From Streptomyces sp. JHA26 (lineage in GTDB: Bacteria > Actinomycetota > Actinomycetes > Streptomycetales > Streptomycetaceae): 64,000 nt of DNA. Location of the stretch: the NCBI RefSeq assembly GCF_002005565.1, contig NZ_BDJC01000002.1:124001-188000 (forward strand), written 5' to 3'. Within the stretch, counting starts at the first letter, position 1. Every line of letters begins with the position of its first letter. Shown here one piece after another: positions 27,189-36,120 of the stretch. Both the position numbers and the translations under genes were made by a program. The notes beneath the pieces were generated by a model that saw only the letters and a program-made list of their open reading frames with translations, made no database searches and was not told the DNA's origin.

Positions 27189-28396
27189 GTGGTGGGCTCC
27201 TCGTCCGAGTCGGTGTCCTGCCGGGCCGACGACAGGGCGAGCATGCGTGCGGCTGATTCCAACAACGCCCCGTACGTGATCACTTCTATGCGGCCCTGGT
27301 GCGTGTTGTAGGTCCGCAGCGTCTCCGCGACCTCATGCGCCGTGATGCCTCCGGTCACGTACCGCGGGTGTCCGATCACGACCGTCGCCGACGCCCGGCG
27401 GGTGTCGACTCCGTGCTCGGCCAGGATGCTCGGGCGGTTCTCGTCCATGGCCCGGAGGTAGTTCTGGGCCTGGGAGACCGCGCGGTGCGCCGGGGCACCC
27501 AGCATGAGGTGACCGGAGTCCCGTATGACCAGGTTCTTGATGTTGGCGCGCTTGAGCTCCACCACGTGCAGGGAGCCGTCGCCGCGCAGGAGCGGGATGT
27601 CGAGGATGGTGTCCGGGGTGTACTGCCGGCGTGCCAGCTCGGCCACGTAGGCCCCGCCGAAGATCCATTCCTGGTTCTTCAGACACCCGTGGAGGACGCT
27701 CTCGGAGCTTTCCGGGTCGTCCACCGCGGCACTCAAGGCAGCCAGACCGGCCTGCCTTGCTCTCAGTTCGAGCAACTGGGCCAACATTCCCGCGTCGACA
27801 TCGGCCAGGGCGTCGTCCAACATCAGCGCGGCCTCGGCGGAGGCGGGCCGGGGCAGGTTGCGCAGCACTGTCTCCATGTGGCCGTACTGCTGGAGTCGCC
27901 TCACGTCTCGGCCGGAGAGCTGGATGCCGCCCTCCCCCTTCCCGAGGGCCATGTGGTCGACCGACCGAGCTATGCCACGGAAGAAGTCCCGGGCGTCTGC
28001 CGCTGTCGCGTCGGGGTTCTCCCGGCACAGGACATCGAGAGCAGCGACCGCCCGGTCGGCCCCCAGGGCGGCCCACCTCCGCATGCCCTCCTCGTGGCGA
28101 CGTCGGGCATCCTCGTCGTAGTAGTGCTCCAGGATCTCGAGGAACATCTCGCCGCCGGCATACGCGGCGAACCGCTGAAAGCGCTGGGCGAGGTCGAAGT
28201 CCCCGCAGAGGATCGCCTCTTGGGCCACGTCGTTCAAGGCGTCCACCAGTGGCCTGCCCTTGCCGTACTTCCCGCCGGGCCCCTCCATGACGTCCAGCAC
28301 CGCGTCGATGCGGCGCCGGACAAGCGCCTCCTCCGCGAGCTCACGTGCCGCCCGGACCATGCGCCAGAGCGTGAAGCTGGACCGAAAGGTAGTCAC
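27185..28396 (-). CDS. Shedu-type anti-phage nuclease, DUF4263 (403 aa)
   Basis: C-terminal PD-(D/E)XK nuclease of the Shedu (SduA) class. The core is visible around residues 240-285: KNQEWIFGGAYVAELARRQY, then TILDIPLLRG with the active-site Asp and LHVVELKRANIKNLV with ExK. Later LGAPAHRAVSQAQNYLRAMD and ATVVIGHPRYV fit the fold. The N-terminal 200 residues are helical and variable, as in other Shedu proteins, where this part senses infection. GTG start. Shedu is known as a defence nuclease, often single-gene; here a second gene overlaps it. Confidence 0.85.
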   Translation of the reverse strand: MTTFRSSFTLWRMVRAARELAEEALVRRRIDAVLDVMEGPGGKYGKGRPLVDALNDVAQEAILCGDFDLAQRFQRFAAYAGGEMFLEILEHYYDEDARRRHEEGMRRWAALGADRAVAALDVLCRENPDATAADARDFFRGIARSVDHMALGKGEGGIQLSGRDVRRLQQYGHMETVLRNLPRPASAEAALMLDDALADVDAGMLAQLLELRARQAGLAALSAAVDDPESSESVLHGCLKNQEWIFGGAYVAELARRQYTPDTILDIPLLRGDGSLHVVELKRANIKNLVIRDSGHLMLGAPAHRAVSQAQNYLRAMDENRPSILAEHGVDTRRASATVVIGHPRYVTGGITAHEVAETLRTYNTHQGRIEVITYGALLESAARMLALSSARQDTDSDEEPTT

Positions 28397-28547
28397 CCCG
28401 ACACCCTAGGACCGGGCACCGACAGTCACGCCTGCCGAAGTCGTCCTGCTCTCCGGCATCCGCCGTGACCTGCGCCCGGGAGGCAGCCACGGCCAACAGC
28501 ACTGCTCTTGCCTCACCAGCCCCGAAGAACTCCCGCGCCCTCGCTCG

Positions 28548-28800
28548 GTCGTCCTCGACTCGCGGTGCTGTCGCTGTTCCTGCGCGGCGACAGCGCGATG
28601 ACGGCCCGGATCGAGGCGACCCGCAGAGCGGGGTTGCCCGTCCGCGTCCCGGCGCTGACCGTCGTCGAGGCGGTACACGGCAAGACCGACATGCCGCGCC
28701 TGCACTGGTACCTCTCCCGGCTCCGGCCGTCGTCCTCACCTCGGACAGGGACGACTGGGCCGGGCTCTGCGGTGACCGCGTCGTCATCCGGGACGTCTGA
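28548..28800 (+). pseudogene. Decayed PIN-domain toxin gene
   Basis: Three pieces in two frames reconstruct a PIN protein: VVLDS (first catalytic Asp), then after a shift AVLSLFLRGDSAMTARIEAT and VPALTVVEAVHGKTDMPRL, then after another shift and a loss of about 25 codons VVLTSDRDDWAGLCGDRVVI. Order and spacing match a VapC-type PIN domain. Two frameshifts and a deletion make it non-functional. No antitoxin gene is seen beside it. Confidence 0.75.
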
Positions 28801-29172
28801 CGCCCCGTCCGGACCGTGCGCGACCGCGACCGGGCGTCCACACCCTGCCTCCGCCCGACCGGGAACCGGCACCACGGATCCCCCCCACCCGCCCCCGACG
28901 GGCCGCCACGCAGTGTCCGGGCCCGGGAGGAGGAACGCGGCCCGGTGGAATACGACTTACGACTTCGGCAGCGCCCTTCCCCGGGGAGTCCCCCAGGGCA
29001 GGGGCCACGGCCCGGCCGCCGCCTCGATCGCCCGGCGGCCCCCGGGTTGTCCGCGAACTTCCCCGGAATTGTCCGTGATCGGTAACGGACGCATCCTGTG
29101 GCCGCCTTTCTCCGTCCTGTCAGGTGGACTCGAGGTGATCGAGGCGGACAACTGCGGGAAGGCGGGGCGGGC
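28801..29172. other. Upstream region of the deacetylase gene
   Basis: No supported gene. Contains the inverted repeat GTCCGT-N8-ACGGAC (29071-29090), about 80 bp before the deacetylase start, a possible operator. A GGAAGG ribosome site is near the end. Confidence 0.35.
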
Positions 29173-29949
29173 ATGGCACGGCACAGTGGCGGACGGGGCT
29201 GGTACGGCAAGGTCGTCGGGGCGGCGGTCGGGGTGACGCTGCTCGCCGTCGGTGCGTCGGTGTGGACCGCGCAGGCCGACTCCGTGGGCGCTTCGTCGAC
29301 GCCGAAGGCGACCGCGTCGGCCACGCCGGGCGGTGCCGTCGAGAAGGTCGCGGTGACCATCGCACACGCCTCGGACGCGGGGGCGCGCGGCGTCAACATC
29401 ACCATCGACGACGGTCCGGACCCCGCGTGGACGCCCCAAGTGCTCGACGTGCTGCGGGAGTACGGGGTGAAGGCCACCTTCTGCATGACGGGGACGCAGG
29501 CGCAGGCCCACCCGGACCTCGTGAAGGACGTGGTCGCGGCGGGGCACCGGCTGTGCAACCACTCGGTCTCGCACGACACCGCCATGGACAAGAAGTCCGA
29601 GGCCTACCAGTCGCAGGAGATCCTCGACGCCGAACGCATGATCGTCGAGGCGTCCGGGGGCGTGCGGCCGATGTACTACCGGGCACCGGGCGGCGCCTTC
29701 ACCCCCTACAGCCGCAAGCTCGCCGCCTCCCACGGCATGCGCCCGCTGGGCTGGAACGTGGACACCAAGGACTTCGAGCGACCGGGCACGGACGCCATCG
29801 TCGCCACCGTGGAGCGGGAGCTCCCCAACGGGCCGACGGTCCTCTTCCACGACGCGGGGGGCGACCGTTCCCAGACCGTCGAGGCCCTGCGCCGCGTCCT
29901 GCCCCGGCTCGAGGAGCAGGGCTACTCCTTCGGCTTCCCGGTGCGCTGA
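29173..29949 (+). CDS. Secreted polysaccharide deacetylase (258 aa)
   Basis: NodB-homology carbohydrate esterase (CE4) acting outside the cell on acetylated glycans such as peptidoglycan or chitin oligomers. A signal segment (KVVGAAVGVTLLAVGASVWT) is followed by a short linker and the catalytic domain: VNITIDDGPDPAWT (base and metal Asp), LCNHSVSHDT (metal His pair), YYRAPGGAFT, LGWNVDTKDF, and VLFHDAGGDRS with the catalytic His. The ATG at MARHSGG is chosen because GGAAGG is upstream. All five CE4 motifs are intact. Confidence 0.92.
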   Translation: MARHSGGRGWYGKVVGAAVGVTLLAVGASVWTAQADSVGASSTPKATASATPGGAVEKVAVTIAHASDAGARGVNITIDDGPDPAWTPQVLDVLREYGVKATFCMTGTQAQAHPDLVKDVVAAGHRLCNHSVSHDTAMDKKSEAYQSQEILDAERMIVEASGGVRPMYYRAPGGAFTPYSRKLAASHGMRPLGWNVDTKDFERPGTDAIVATVERELPNGPTVLFHDAGGDRSQTVEALRRVLPRLEEQGYSFGFPVR

Positions 29950-30144
29950 TCCCGCACCAGGGTGCCGGAGGCCCTCGACCACCCGGCCGAGGGCGAAGGA
30001 AACGAGGGACACGGGCGGCTCCGGCCGCCCGGAACCGCACTCGGACACCAGCTGAGGCCGCGCGATACCGCCCCATCGTCCCGGAATCGCCGCGCGCCAG
30101 GCAGACTCTGCGGTGTAGTTCCGTTGACAGAGGAGGACTCGCGC

Positions 30145-30729
30145 ATGATCACGCTCACCAAGGAAGACGGCCCGGCCGACCTGGACGGAGTGACCCATCT
30201 GTCCATCGGCGTCTCCTGGGACCCGACCGCCGGAAGCAGCGGCGGGGTCATGGGCAAGCTGCGCCGCAAGACCGGTACCGACCTGGACCTGATCGCCATC
30301 GCCATGCAGGGCGGCGACCCCGTGCGCCTCGCCGGGATCGACTCGCTCGACCCGATGGGCAACGGCTCGCTGCTGCACAGCGGCGACAACCAGACCGGGC
30401 ACGGGGACGGGGACGACGAGACGGTGACCGTCGAGTTCGCGCGGCTCCCGTCCGCGATCACGTCGATCGTGTTCGTCGCCGCGGCCTACAAGAAGGGCAG
30501 CTCCTTCCAGAAGGCCCGCAACGTCAGCTTCAAGGTCTACGACGCGACCGGCGGCAGCTCCCAGCAGGTCGCCGACATCTGGCCCAGCCTGCTCAGCCAG
30601 GACAACGGCTGCGCCGTGGCCAAGGCGGTGCGGGTCGGTGACACGTGGAAGCTGCAGGTGATCAACGAGACGGGGAAGATCAAGCAGGGCGACGAGCACG
30701 CCCTGATGCGGTTCGCCGTCAGCAAGTAG
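30145..30729 (+). CDS. TerD-family protein (194 aa)
   Basis: TerD/CABP family, calcium-binding proteins linked to tellurite resistance and, in Streptomyces, to stress and differentiation. Typical elements: an N-terminal LTKEDGPADL, VSWDPTAGSSGG, DLDLIAIAMQGGDPV, and the calcium-binding loop DNQTGHGDGDDETVTVEF. The C-terminus HALMRFAVSK is typical. AGGAGG precedes the ATG by 8 nt. Stands alone here, though a TerF-like VWA gene occurs at 55 kb. Confidence 0.92.
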   Translation: MITLTKEDGPADLDGVTHLSIGVSWDPTAGSSGGVMGKLRRKTGTDLDLIAIAMQGGDPVRLAGIDSLDPMGNGSLLHSGDNQTGHGDGDDETVTVEFARLPSAITSIVFVAAAYKKGSSFQKARNVSFKVYDATGGSSQQVADIWPSLLSQDNGCAVAKAVRVGDTWKLQVINETGKIKQGDEHALMRFAVSK

Positions 30730-30895
30730 TACGGGAGCGACGGCGCGGCAGCCGTCGCCCGGGGGGCGGGGTGCGGGGGTCGGGGTACGGGGTCTGCGGA
30801 GGGTTCCGTGCCGGTGGCGGTTCCGCCTCCGCCCGTCCGCCCGTTCGCCCGGTCCCCGGCGACCGTCCGGCGGCCGGCCTGGAAGGCGTGCCGCG

Positions 30896-31282
30896 TCAGT
30901 CCTCCTCCGCGGCCCGCGCGTCCCCCAGCAGGTCGCGCAGCAGTCGCTCGTCGGCCGGGTCGAGGCCGGCCACGAAGCTCGCCAGGACCGCCTCGCGGTC
31001 GCTCTCCGCGTCCAGCACCCGGCGCATCCTGCGGGCGGCCAGACCCGCCTGGTCCGCGGCCGGCGTCCAGGCGAACGACCGGCCCGCGCGTTCCCTGCTC
31101 ACCACGCCCTTGTCCAGCAGCCGGGTCAGGATCGTGACCACCGTCGTGTGGGCCAGGTCCCCGCCCAGGCGCTCCCGCACCCAGCCGGCCGTCGCCGGAC
31201 CCTCCGCCTCACGCAGCACCGACAGCACCAGCGCCTCCAGTTCGCCCTGTCCCCGCCGCCGGGGACGCCGGTGATCCGTCAC
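30896..31282 (-). CDS. BlaI/MecI-family regulator (128 aa)
   Basis: Penicillinase-repressor-type winged HTH. GQGELEALVLSVLREAEGPA opens the domain, VRERLGGDLAHTTVVTILTR is the recognition region, and LLDKGVVSRERAGRSFAWTP is the wing. The C-terminus is helical for dimerisation. GTG start with GGAG 6 nt upstream. Such genes often pair with an M56 membrane protease; none is adjacent, so the inducing route is unknown. Confidence 0.88.
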   Translation of the reverse strand: MTDHRRPRRRGQGELEALVLSVLREAEGPATAGWVRERLGGDLAHTTVVTILTRLLDKGVVSRERAGRSFAWTPAADQAGLAARRMRRVLDAESDREAVLASFVAGLDPADERLLRDLLGDARAAEED

Positions 31283-31407
31283 GCCGCACTCCGTTCCGCC
31301 GCCGCCCGCTTTCGGGCGGACATCGTATAGACGCCCGGGCCGGCCGGAGTGCACGCGCATCGAACGGGCATCCGCATGGGCGAGGCAGGACCACTCGAGG
31401 AGCAGGC

Positions 31408-31671
31408 ATGGAGATATCAGGCATCATCAGCGCCGTCGTGATCGGCATCGTCATCGGCGTCCTGGGCCGGCTCGTGGTCCCCGGGCGTCAGCGCATCGGC
31501 GTCCTGTGGACCATCGCGGTCGGCATCGTGGCCGCCCTCGTCGGCTCGGCCCTCGCCGCGGCGTTCGGCGTCGCCGACACCGGGGGCGTGGACTGGGTCG
31601 AGTGGCTCATCCAGATCGTCCTCGCGGCGCTCGGCGTGGTCGCCCTCGACCGGGCCAGGGCCCGCCGCTGA
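31408..31671 (+). CDS. GlsB/YeaQ/YmgE-family membrane protein (87 aa)
   Basis: Small three-helix membrane protein of the former transglycosylase-associated family, often stress-induced. GIISAVVIGIVIGVLGRLVV, WTIAVGIVAALVGSALAAAF and WLIQIVLAALGVVALDRARA are the three helices. Divergent from the BlaI-like gene. The ATG follows GGAGCAGGC closely. Known members are associated with envelope stress; no catalytic activity is established. Confidence 0.88.
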   Translation: MEISGIISAVVIGIVIGVLGRLVVPGRQRIGVLWTIAVGIVAALVGSALAAAFGVADTGGVDWVEWLIQIVLAALGVVALDRARARR

Positions 31672-31944
31672 CGGGCCCCGCCCCCGCCCGCGGCCGGTGT
31701 GCTCCTTGTCTCGGTCCGGGACGGGGACGCGTGTGCGGCGTCCTCCGTGCCCGGACGGGCGCCGGCGCCCCCGCGAGGCCGTCGGCGGAGGTCACGGCGG
31801 TGCGGACAGCGGCGGCACCGGCGGACCCTGTGGCCGGAGCGGTGCAATATCTGTGGCCGCGGGAGAAGAATTCACCACGGCACGCCGAGAATATTCCCCT
31901 CCCGGCCGTCCGGGGCCGGATTATTCCACGCGTCCGGGAGATCA
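31672..31944. other. Non-coding stretch before the cold-shock leader
   Basis: No supported gene. AT content rises toward the right end, where the promoter of the cold-shock gene is expected. Confidence 0.4.
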
Positions 31945-32275
<331 letters not shown>

Positions 32276-32293
32276 CGCTCACACGCACTTCGC

Positions 32294-32331
32294 AGCTGGG
32301 GCCCGCACCTCGAGGGGTGCGGGTCCCAGCT
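32294..32331 (+). terminator. Terminator of the cold-shock gene
   Basis: 16-bp inverted repeat with one G-U pair, 18 bp past the stop. Confidence 0.8.
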
Positions 32332-32510
32332 CGCCGCGTTTCAGGGCGCGATTCCGCATTCCTCCGGGACTCCCCCGGTCATTGCATTCCCTGAATTCTT
32401 CGATTCCCCGGATTCACCCGATTCTCCCGGTCGCCCGGCTCACCTCGCCGAAGCCGACCGGGGCCGGCTCGTTCTTGCGATTCCCTGCGCTGCTCCTCAC
32501 CGCGGGACTC

Positions 32511-32533
32511 CCTTGATACGTGCCGTATCAAGG
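32511..32533 (+). promoter_or_regulatory. Hairpin overlapping the helicase ribosome site
   Basis: CCTTGATACG-TGC-CGTATCAAGG forms a perfect 10-bp stem. Its right arm includes the first AAGG of the AAGGAAGG ribosome site (32530-32537). It may modulate translation, or act as a protein operator. Confidence 0.5.
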
Positions 32534-32543
32534 AAGGTTCCCC

Positions 32544-34148
32544 ATGAACCGCACACGAACGAACAGCCGCTTCTCCCGCACCCGCGCCGGAGCCCCGGGC
32601 TCCGGCAAGGGCGGTGGCCGGTTCTCCGAAGGCTCCGGGCGGTCCGGCGGTCCGCGCCGCGCCCAGGGCTCCGGACGCCGGCCGGCCGCTCCCCAGGGCG
32701 AGTTCGCGCTGCCGAAGACGATCACTCCGGCGCTGCCCGCCGTGGAGTCCTTCGCCGACCTCGACATGCCGCCGGCCCTGCTGGACGCGCTCGGCCGCGA
32801 GGGCGTGACCGTGCCGTTCCCGATCCAGGCGGCGACCCTGCCCAACTCGCTGGCCGGCCGTGACGTGCTCGGCCGCGGCCGTACCGGTTCGGGCAAGACC
32901 CTCGCCTTCGGCCTCGCCCTGCTGGCCCGTACGGCGGGACGCCGTGCCGAGCCGCGGCAGCCGCTCGCCCTCGTCCTCGTCCCCACCCGCGAACTCGCCC
33001 AGCAGGTCACCGACGCGCTCGCCCCGTACGCCCGCGCCGTGGGCCTGCGGTCGGCCACCGTCGTGGGCGGCATGTCGATCGGCAGGCAGGCCGGCGCCCT
33101 GCGGGCGGGGGCCGAGGTCCTCGTCGCGACGCCGGGCCGCCTCAAGGACCTCATCGACCGGGGCGACTGCCGGCTGGACGACGTCGAGACCACGGTCCTG
33201 GACGAGGCCGACCAGATGACCGACATGGGCTTCATGCCCCAGGTCACCGCCCTGCTCGACCAGGTGCGCCCCGACGGGCAGCGGCTGCTCTTCTCCGCCA
33301 CCCTCGACCGCAACGTCGACCGGCTGGTGAAGCGCTACCTGACCGACCCCGTGGTCCACTCCGTCGACCCGTCGGCCGGCGCGGTCACCACGATGGAGCA
33401 CCACGTGCTGCACGTGCACGACACGGACAAGCACCGCACGACCACCGAGATCGCGGCGCGCGACGGCCGGGTCATCATGTTCCTGGACACCAAGCACGCC
33501 GTGGACAAGCTGGTGAAGCACCTGCTGAACAGCGGCGTCCGCGCGGCGGGCCTGCACGGCGGCAAGTCCCAGCCGCAGCGCACGCGCACCCTCGCCCAGT
33601 TCAAGGACGGACACGTCACGGCGCTGGTGGCGACCAACGTCGCGGCCCGCGGCATCCACGTCGACAACCTCGACCTGGTCGTCAACGTGGACCCGCCCAC
33701 CGACCACAAGGACTACCTGCACCGCGGCGGCCGTACGGCCCGCGCGGGCGAGTCCGGCAGCGTCGTCACCCTGGTCACCCCCGGCCAGCGGCGTGACATC
33801 AGCCGGCTGATGGCGGCGGCCGGCATCACTCCGCAGATCACCCCGGTCCGGTCGGGCGAGGCGGAGCTGACCCGCATCACCGGCGCGCAGGCGCCGACCG
33901 GTGTCCCCGTCGTCATCACCGCGCCGGTCGTGGAGCGTCCCCGACGCGCCGCGTCCGGGGGCTCCTCGTCCCGTGGCCGCCGTGGCCGCGGCACCGGACA
34001 GGGCCGCACCGCGCAGGGCGGCGGCACCGGCCAGGGGCGCACCGGACAGGGCCGGTCCCCGCAGGGTGGTTCCGCCCAGGGGCGGACCGCCGGGGAGGCG
34101 CCCCGGCGCAGGCCGCGGCGGCAGTCCGCCGGCGGCTCGGCCGCCTAA
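32544..34148 (+). CDS. DEAD-box RNA helicase (534 aa)
   Basis: ATP-dependent RNA helicase. A basic Gly/Arg/Ser-rich N-terminus of about 60 residues leads to the Q motif region (FPIQAATLPNSLAGRD), motif I GRTGSGKT, Ia PTRELAQQV, Ib TPGRLKDL, II DEAD in VLDEADQMTDMGF, III SAT, IV region VIMFLDTKHAVDKL, V VATNVAARGIHVDNLD and VI HRGGRTARAG. The C-terminus is an RNA-binding tail rich in GQGRT-like repeats. Start at MNRTRTN with AAGGAAGG. Confidence 0.96.
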   Translation: MNRTRTNSRFSRTRAGAPGSGKGGGRFSEGSGRSGGPRRAQGSGRRPAAPQGEFALPKTITPALPAVESFADLDMPPALLDALGREGVTVPFPIQAATLPNSLAGRDVLGRGRTGSGKTLAFGLALLARTAGRRAEPRQPLALVLVPTRELAQQVTDALAPYARAVGLRSATVVGGMSIGRQAGALRAGAEVLVATPGRLKDLIDRGDCRLDDVETTVLDEADQMTDMGFMPQVTALLDQVRPDGQRLLFSATLDRNVDRLVKRYLTDPVVHSVDPSAGAVTTMEHHVLHVHDTDKHRTTTEIAARDGRVIMFLDTKHAVDKLVKHLLNSGVRAAGLHGGKSQPQRTRTLAQFKDGHVTALVATNVAARGIHVDNLDLVVNVDPPTDHKDYLHRGGRTARAGESGSVVTLVTPGQRRDISRLMAAAGITPQITPVRSGEAELTRITGAQAPTGVPVVITAPVVERPRRAASGGSSSRGRRGRGTGQGRTAQGGGTGQGRTGQGRSPQGGSAQGRTAGEAPRRRPRRQSAGGSAA

Positions 34149-34306
34149 GGCCCAGGCCGGCAGTGGACCGGGCCCCACCACCGGGGCCCGCCACCAGGCC
34201 CCCCATCGGGGCTCTACCACCGGGCCCCACCGGGGCCCTCACCCGGCCGAACGGCCATCACGAACGGCAAGCTCCTCCGATCCCCTCCCTTCCCCTGTGA
34301 GGCGTC

Positions 34307-34627
34307 ATGCGCTGTGTCATCGCCCGGTACCCCTTCGACCTGACCAAGGACGGAGTGATCAGCTCGATGAAGGGCGTCACGCCCGAGCCCGTCACGGGCG
34401 AGTCCGTGACCATCGGCCGCCGCCGCTACCCCGTCAAGCAGGTCGGCGCGGTCGTCACCCGTCAGGACCGCCGTGACTTCACCGGCGGCGAGGTCACCCG
34501 GGCCATGGCCCGGCTCGGCTTCACCTGCCACCCCGCCCCCGGGGCCGTGCCCGACCCCGCGCCCGCCGCCACGCCGGTGCAGACCGCGTCGGCGCTGCTG
34601 GGCGGCGCCTCGCCGCTGGACGACTGA
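34307..34627 (+). CDS. SCO5918-family protein (106 aa)
   Basis: Small Streptomyces protein starting MRCVIARYPFDLTKDGVISS, with GESVTIGRRRYPVKQVGAVV and RQDRRDFTGGEVTRAMARLG. In this genus the family commonly follows a DEAD-box helicase gene, as here (160 bp downstream), suggesting a shared role in cold or RNA metabolism. No catalytic motif known. GTGAGG precedes the ATG. Confidence 0.85.
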   Translation: MRCVIARYPFDLTKDGVISSMKGVTPEPVTGESVTIGRRRYPVKQVGAVVTRQDRRDFTGGEVTRAMARLGFTCHPAPGAVPDPAPAATPVQTASALLGGASPLDD

Positions 34628-34665
34628 GGCCGCGTCGGAACGCGGGACGGACGAGGGCCCCGGCG

Positions 34666-35028
34666 TCAGCCGGCGGCGGCCAGACCGGTCGCCCGGCCCT
34701 CGTCGTCCCACCGGACCTCCAGGACCCGTTCGACGGCGTCCCGGTCGACCGGGCCGAACACGTGCGGGAACAGGGTGCCTTCGGCCACCCCGGGCGGCGG
34801 GACGGGGACCGCCGCCTCCCACACGCACGGCGAGGTGAGCCGCTCCTCGTCGATGCCCAGGGCGAGCAGGGGGCGGGGAGCGGTGCGGTAGTAGGCGTCG
34901 GCGACGGCGAGGGTCGTCTCCTCGTCCGGTGAGCAGTGGACGAAACCGTCCTCGGCGAGCGACGCGGGCGCGTACGGCCGGCCGGGATCGGCGTCCCAGT
35001 CGGCGAGCGGTACGACGTGATAGATCAT
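34666..35028 (-). CDS. DUF952-family protein (120 aa)
   Basis: Starts MIYHVVPLADWDAD and shows the family pattern LAEDGFVHCSPDEETTLAVA, LLALGIDEERL and LFPHVFGPVDRDAVERVLEV. DUF952 proteins are small soluble proteins resembling glutathione-S-transferase-associated or ADP-ribosyl-like folds; no activity is established. ATG start. Confidence 0.88.
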   Translation of the reverse strand: MIYHVVPLADWDADPGRPYAPASLAEDGFVHCSPDEETTLAVADAYYRTAPRPLLALGIDEERLTSPCVWEAAVPVPPPGVAEGTLFPHVFGPVDRDAVERVLEVRWDDEGRATGLAAAG

Positions 35029-35062
35029 CGTCCGATTGTCCCCGCGGTACGCCCTCGCGTCC

Positions 35063-35581
35063 TCACGCCGAGGGCGCGGCCGCGGTGCCCGGGCGGGTCG
35101 TCGGCCCGCCCGGGGGCGGGACCGAGGTCGCCGGCACCGGCCGGCCCACGGTCGGCGACGTGCTCGGTTCGGCGGACGGCTCGGCGGGGGCGGACGTACG
35201 GGGGACCGGCCGGCCCGGGTCCCGGGACGGGACGTCGGACGGGGAAGGCGCGGACGTCGACGGCGACGGAGACGGCGCGGACGGCGACGGCGAGGGGGCG
35301 GCCGGGGGTGCCAGCGGTACGGCCGGGCGGGCCGGCGGGCCGGGGTCCGTCCACGGGACGGGCAGCGTGAACAGGGCGGCGACGGCGGCACAGGTCGCCG
35401 CGGCCCCGGCGGCGGCCCGCAGCAGGCGGCGTCGGGACGCCGCCCGGCGGATCGCCTCGTAGCGGCCCGGCGGCGGGCCCAGGAAGTCCGGCTCCGGACT
35501 CAGGACCACCAGCAGCGGGTCGTACGGATCGTCGTGTGCGTACTCCGGGCCGTCCGGATCGTCCTCAAAGCGTGTGGTCAA
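35063..35581 (-). CDS. Pro/Ser-rich membrane protein, sigma-factor partner (172 aa)
   Basis: A cytoplasmic N-terminus of about 45 acidic residues (PDGPEYAHDDPYDPLL), a basic stretch, one membrane helix (AAAGAAATCAAVAALFTL), then an extracellular tail of over 90 residues dominated by Pro/Ser/Ala/Thr. TTG start with GAGGAG upstream; it overlaps the sigma gene by 17 bp. Position and topology suggest an anti-sigma or associated membrane protein, but no ZAS zinc motif (HxxxCxxC) is present, so the anti-sigma role is uncertain. Confidence 0.75.
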   Translation of the reverse strand: MTTRFEDDPDGPEYAHDDPYDPLLVVLSPEPDFLGPPPGRYEAIRRAASRRRLLRAAAGAAATCAAVAALFTLPVPWTDPGPPARPAVPLAPPAAPSPSPSAPSPSPSTSAPSPSDVPSRDPGRPVPRTSAPAEPSAEPSTSPTVGRPVPATSVPPPGGPTTRPGTAAAPSA

Positions 35582-36056
35582 GGCTTCTCCTCAGATGGAC
35601 GCGGAGCAGTTCGCGGGCCGCGTGCAGGTCGGCCTTGACGGTTCCTTCCTTGCGCCCGGTCAGCGCGGACACCTCCCGGATCGGCATGTCAGCGTAGTAG
35701 TGGAGGAGGATCGGCACGCGCAGTCGCTCCGGCAGGGACTGCACGAGCAGGCGCACCGAGGGGTCGGCCTGCTCGGAATGCGGGCGGACCGCGACCTCCG
35801 CGGTGACCCGGCGCACGGCCCGGCGCTCGCGCTCCAGTTTGCGCCAGTGGTCGCGGACGAGGTTGGCGGCGGTGACGTAGAGGAAACCGCGCGGCTCGTC
35901 CACGGACGTCCAGCGGGCCCAGAGCCGGGTGAACGCCTCCGAGGCGATCTCGTGGGCCGTCCCGTCGTCGTCGACGAGGCGGCGGCACCAGCCGGCCAGG
36001 CGGGGGTAGAGGGCGGCGAACAGCTCGGACGCCGCCCTGTCACGGGACCGTTTCAA
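35565..36056 (-). CDS. ECF sigma factor (163 aa)
   Basis: Extracytoplasmic-function (sigma-70 family) regulator. Region 2: ELFAALYPRLAGWCRRLVDD, TAHEIASEAFTRLWARW and EPRGFLYVTAANLVRDHWRK. Region 4: LPERLRVPILLHYYADMPIR, EVSALTGRKEGTVKADLHAA. TTG start; an upstream ATG is closed by a stop after eight codons. Co-transcribed with a Pro/Ser-rich membrane protein. It may control the sortase pair located just upstream on the same strand (inference). Confidence 0.9.
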   Translation of the reverse strand: MKRSRDRAASELFAALYPRLAGWCRRLVDDDGTAHEIASEAFTRLWARWTSVDEPRGFLYVTAANLVRDHWRKLERERRAVRRVTAEVAVRPHSEQADPSVRLLVQSLPERLRVPILLHYYADMPIREVSALTGRKEGTVKADLHAARELLRVHLRRSLDHTL

Positions 36057-36120
36057 CGCTCTCCATGGTCGTGTGGGGGCCGGGGGGAAGACGCCCGCGC
36101 GGGGGTGCGCGTTCCCGTGG

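Noticed and set aside
34150..34250. Repeated CACCGGGGCCC-like units, briefly considered as a CRISPR or regulatory array
   Set aside because: Units are short, irregular and lack spacers; ordinary low-complexity sequence after the helicase gene.
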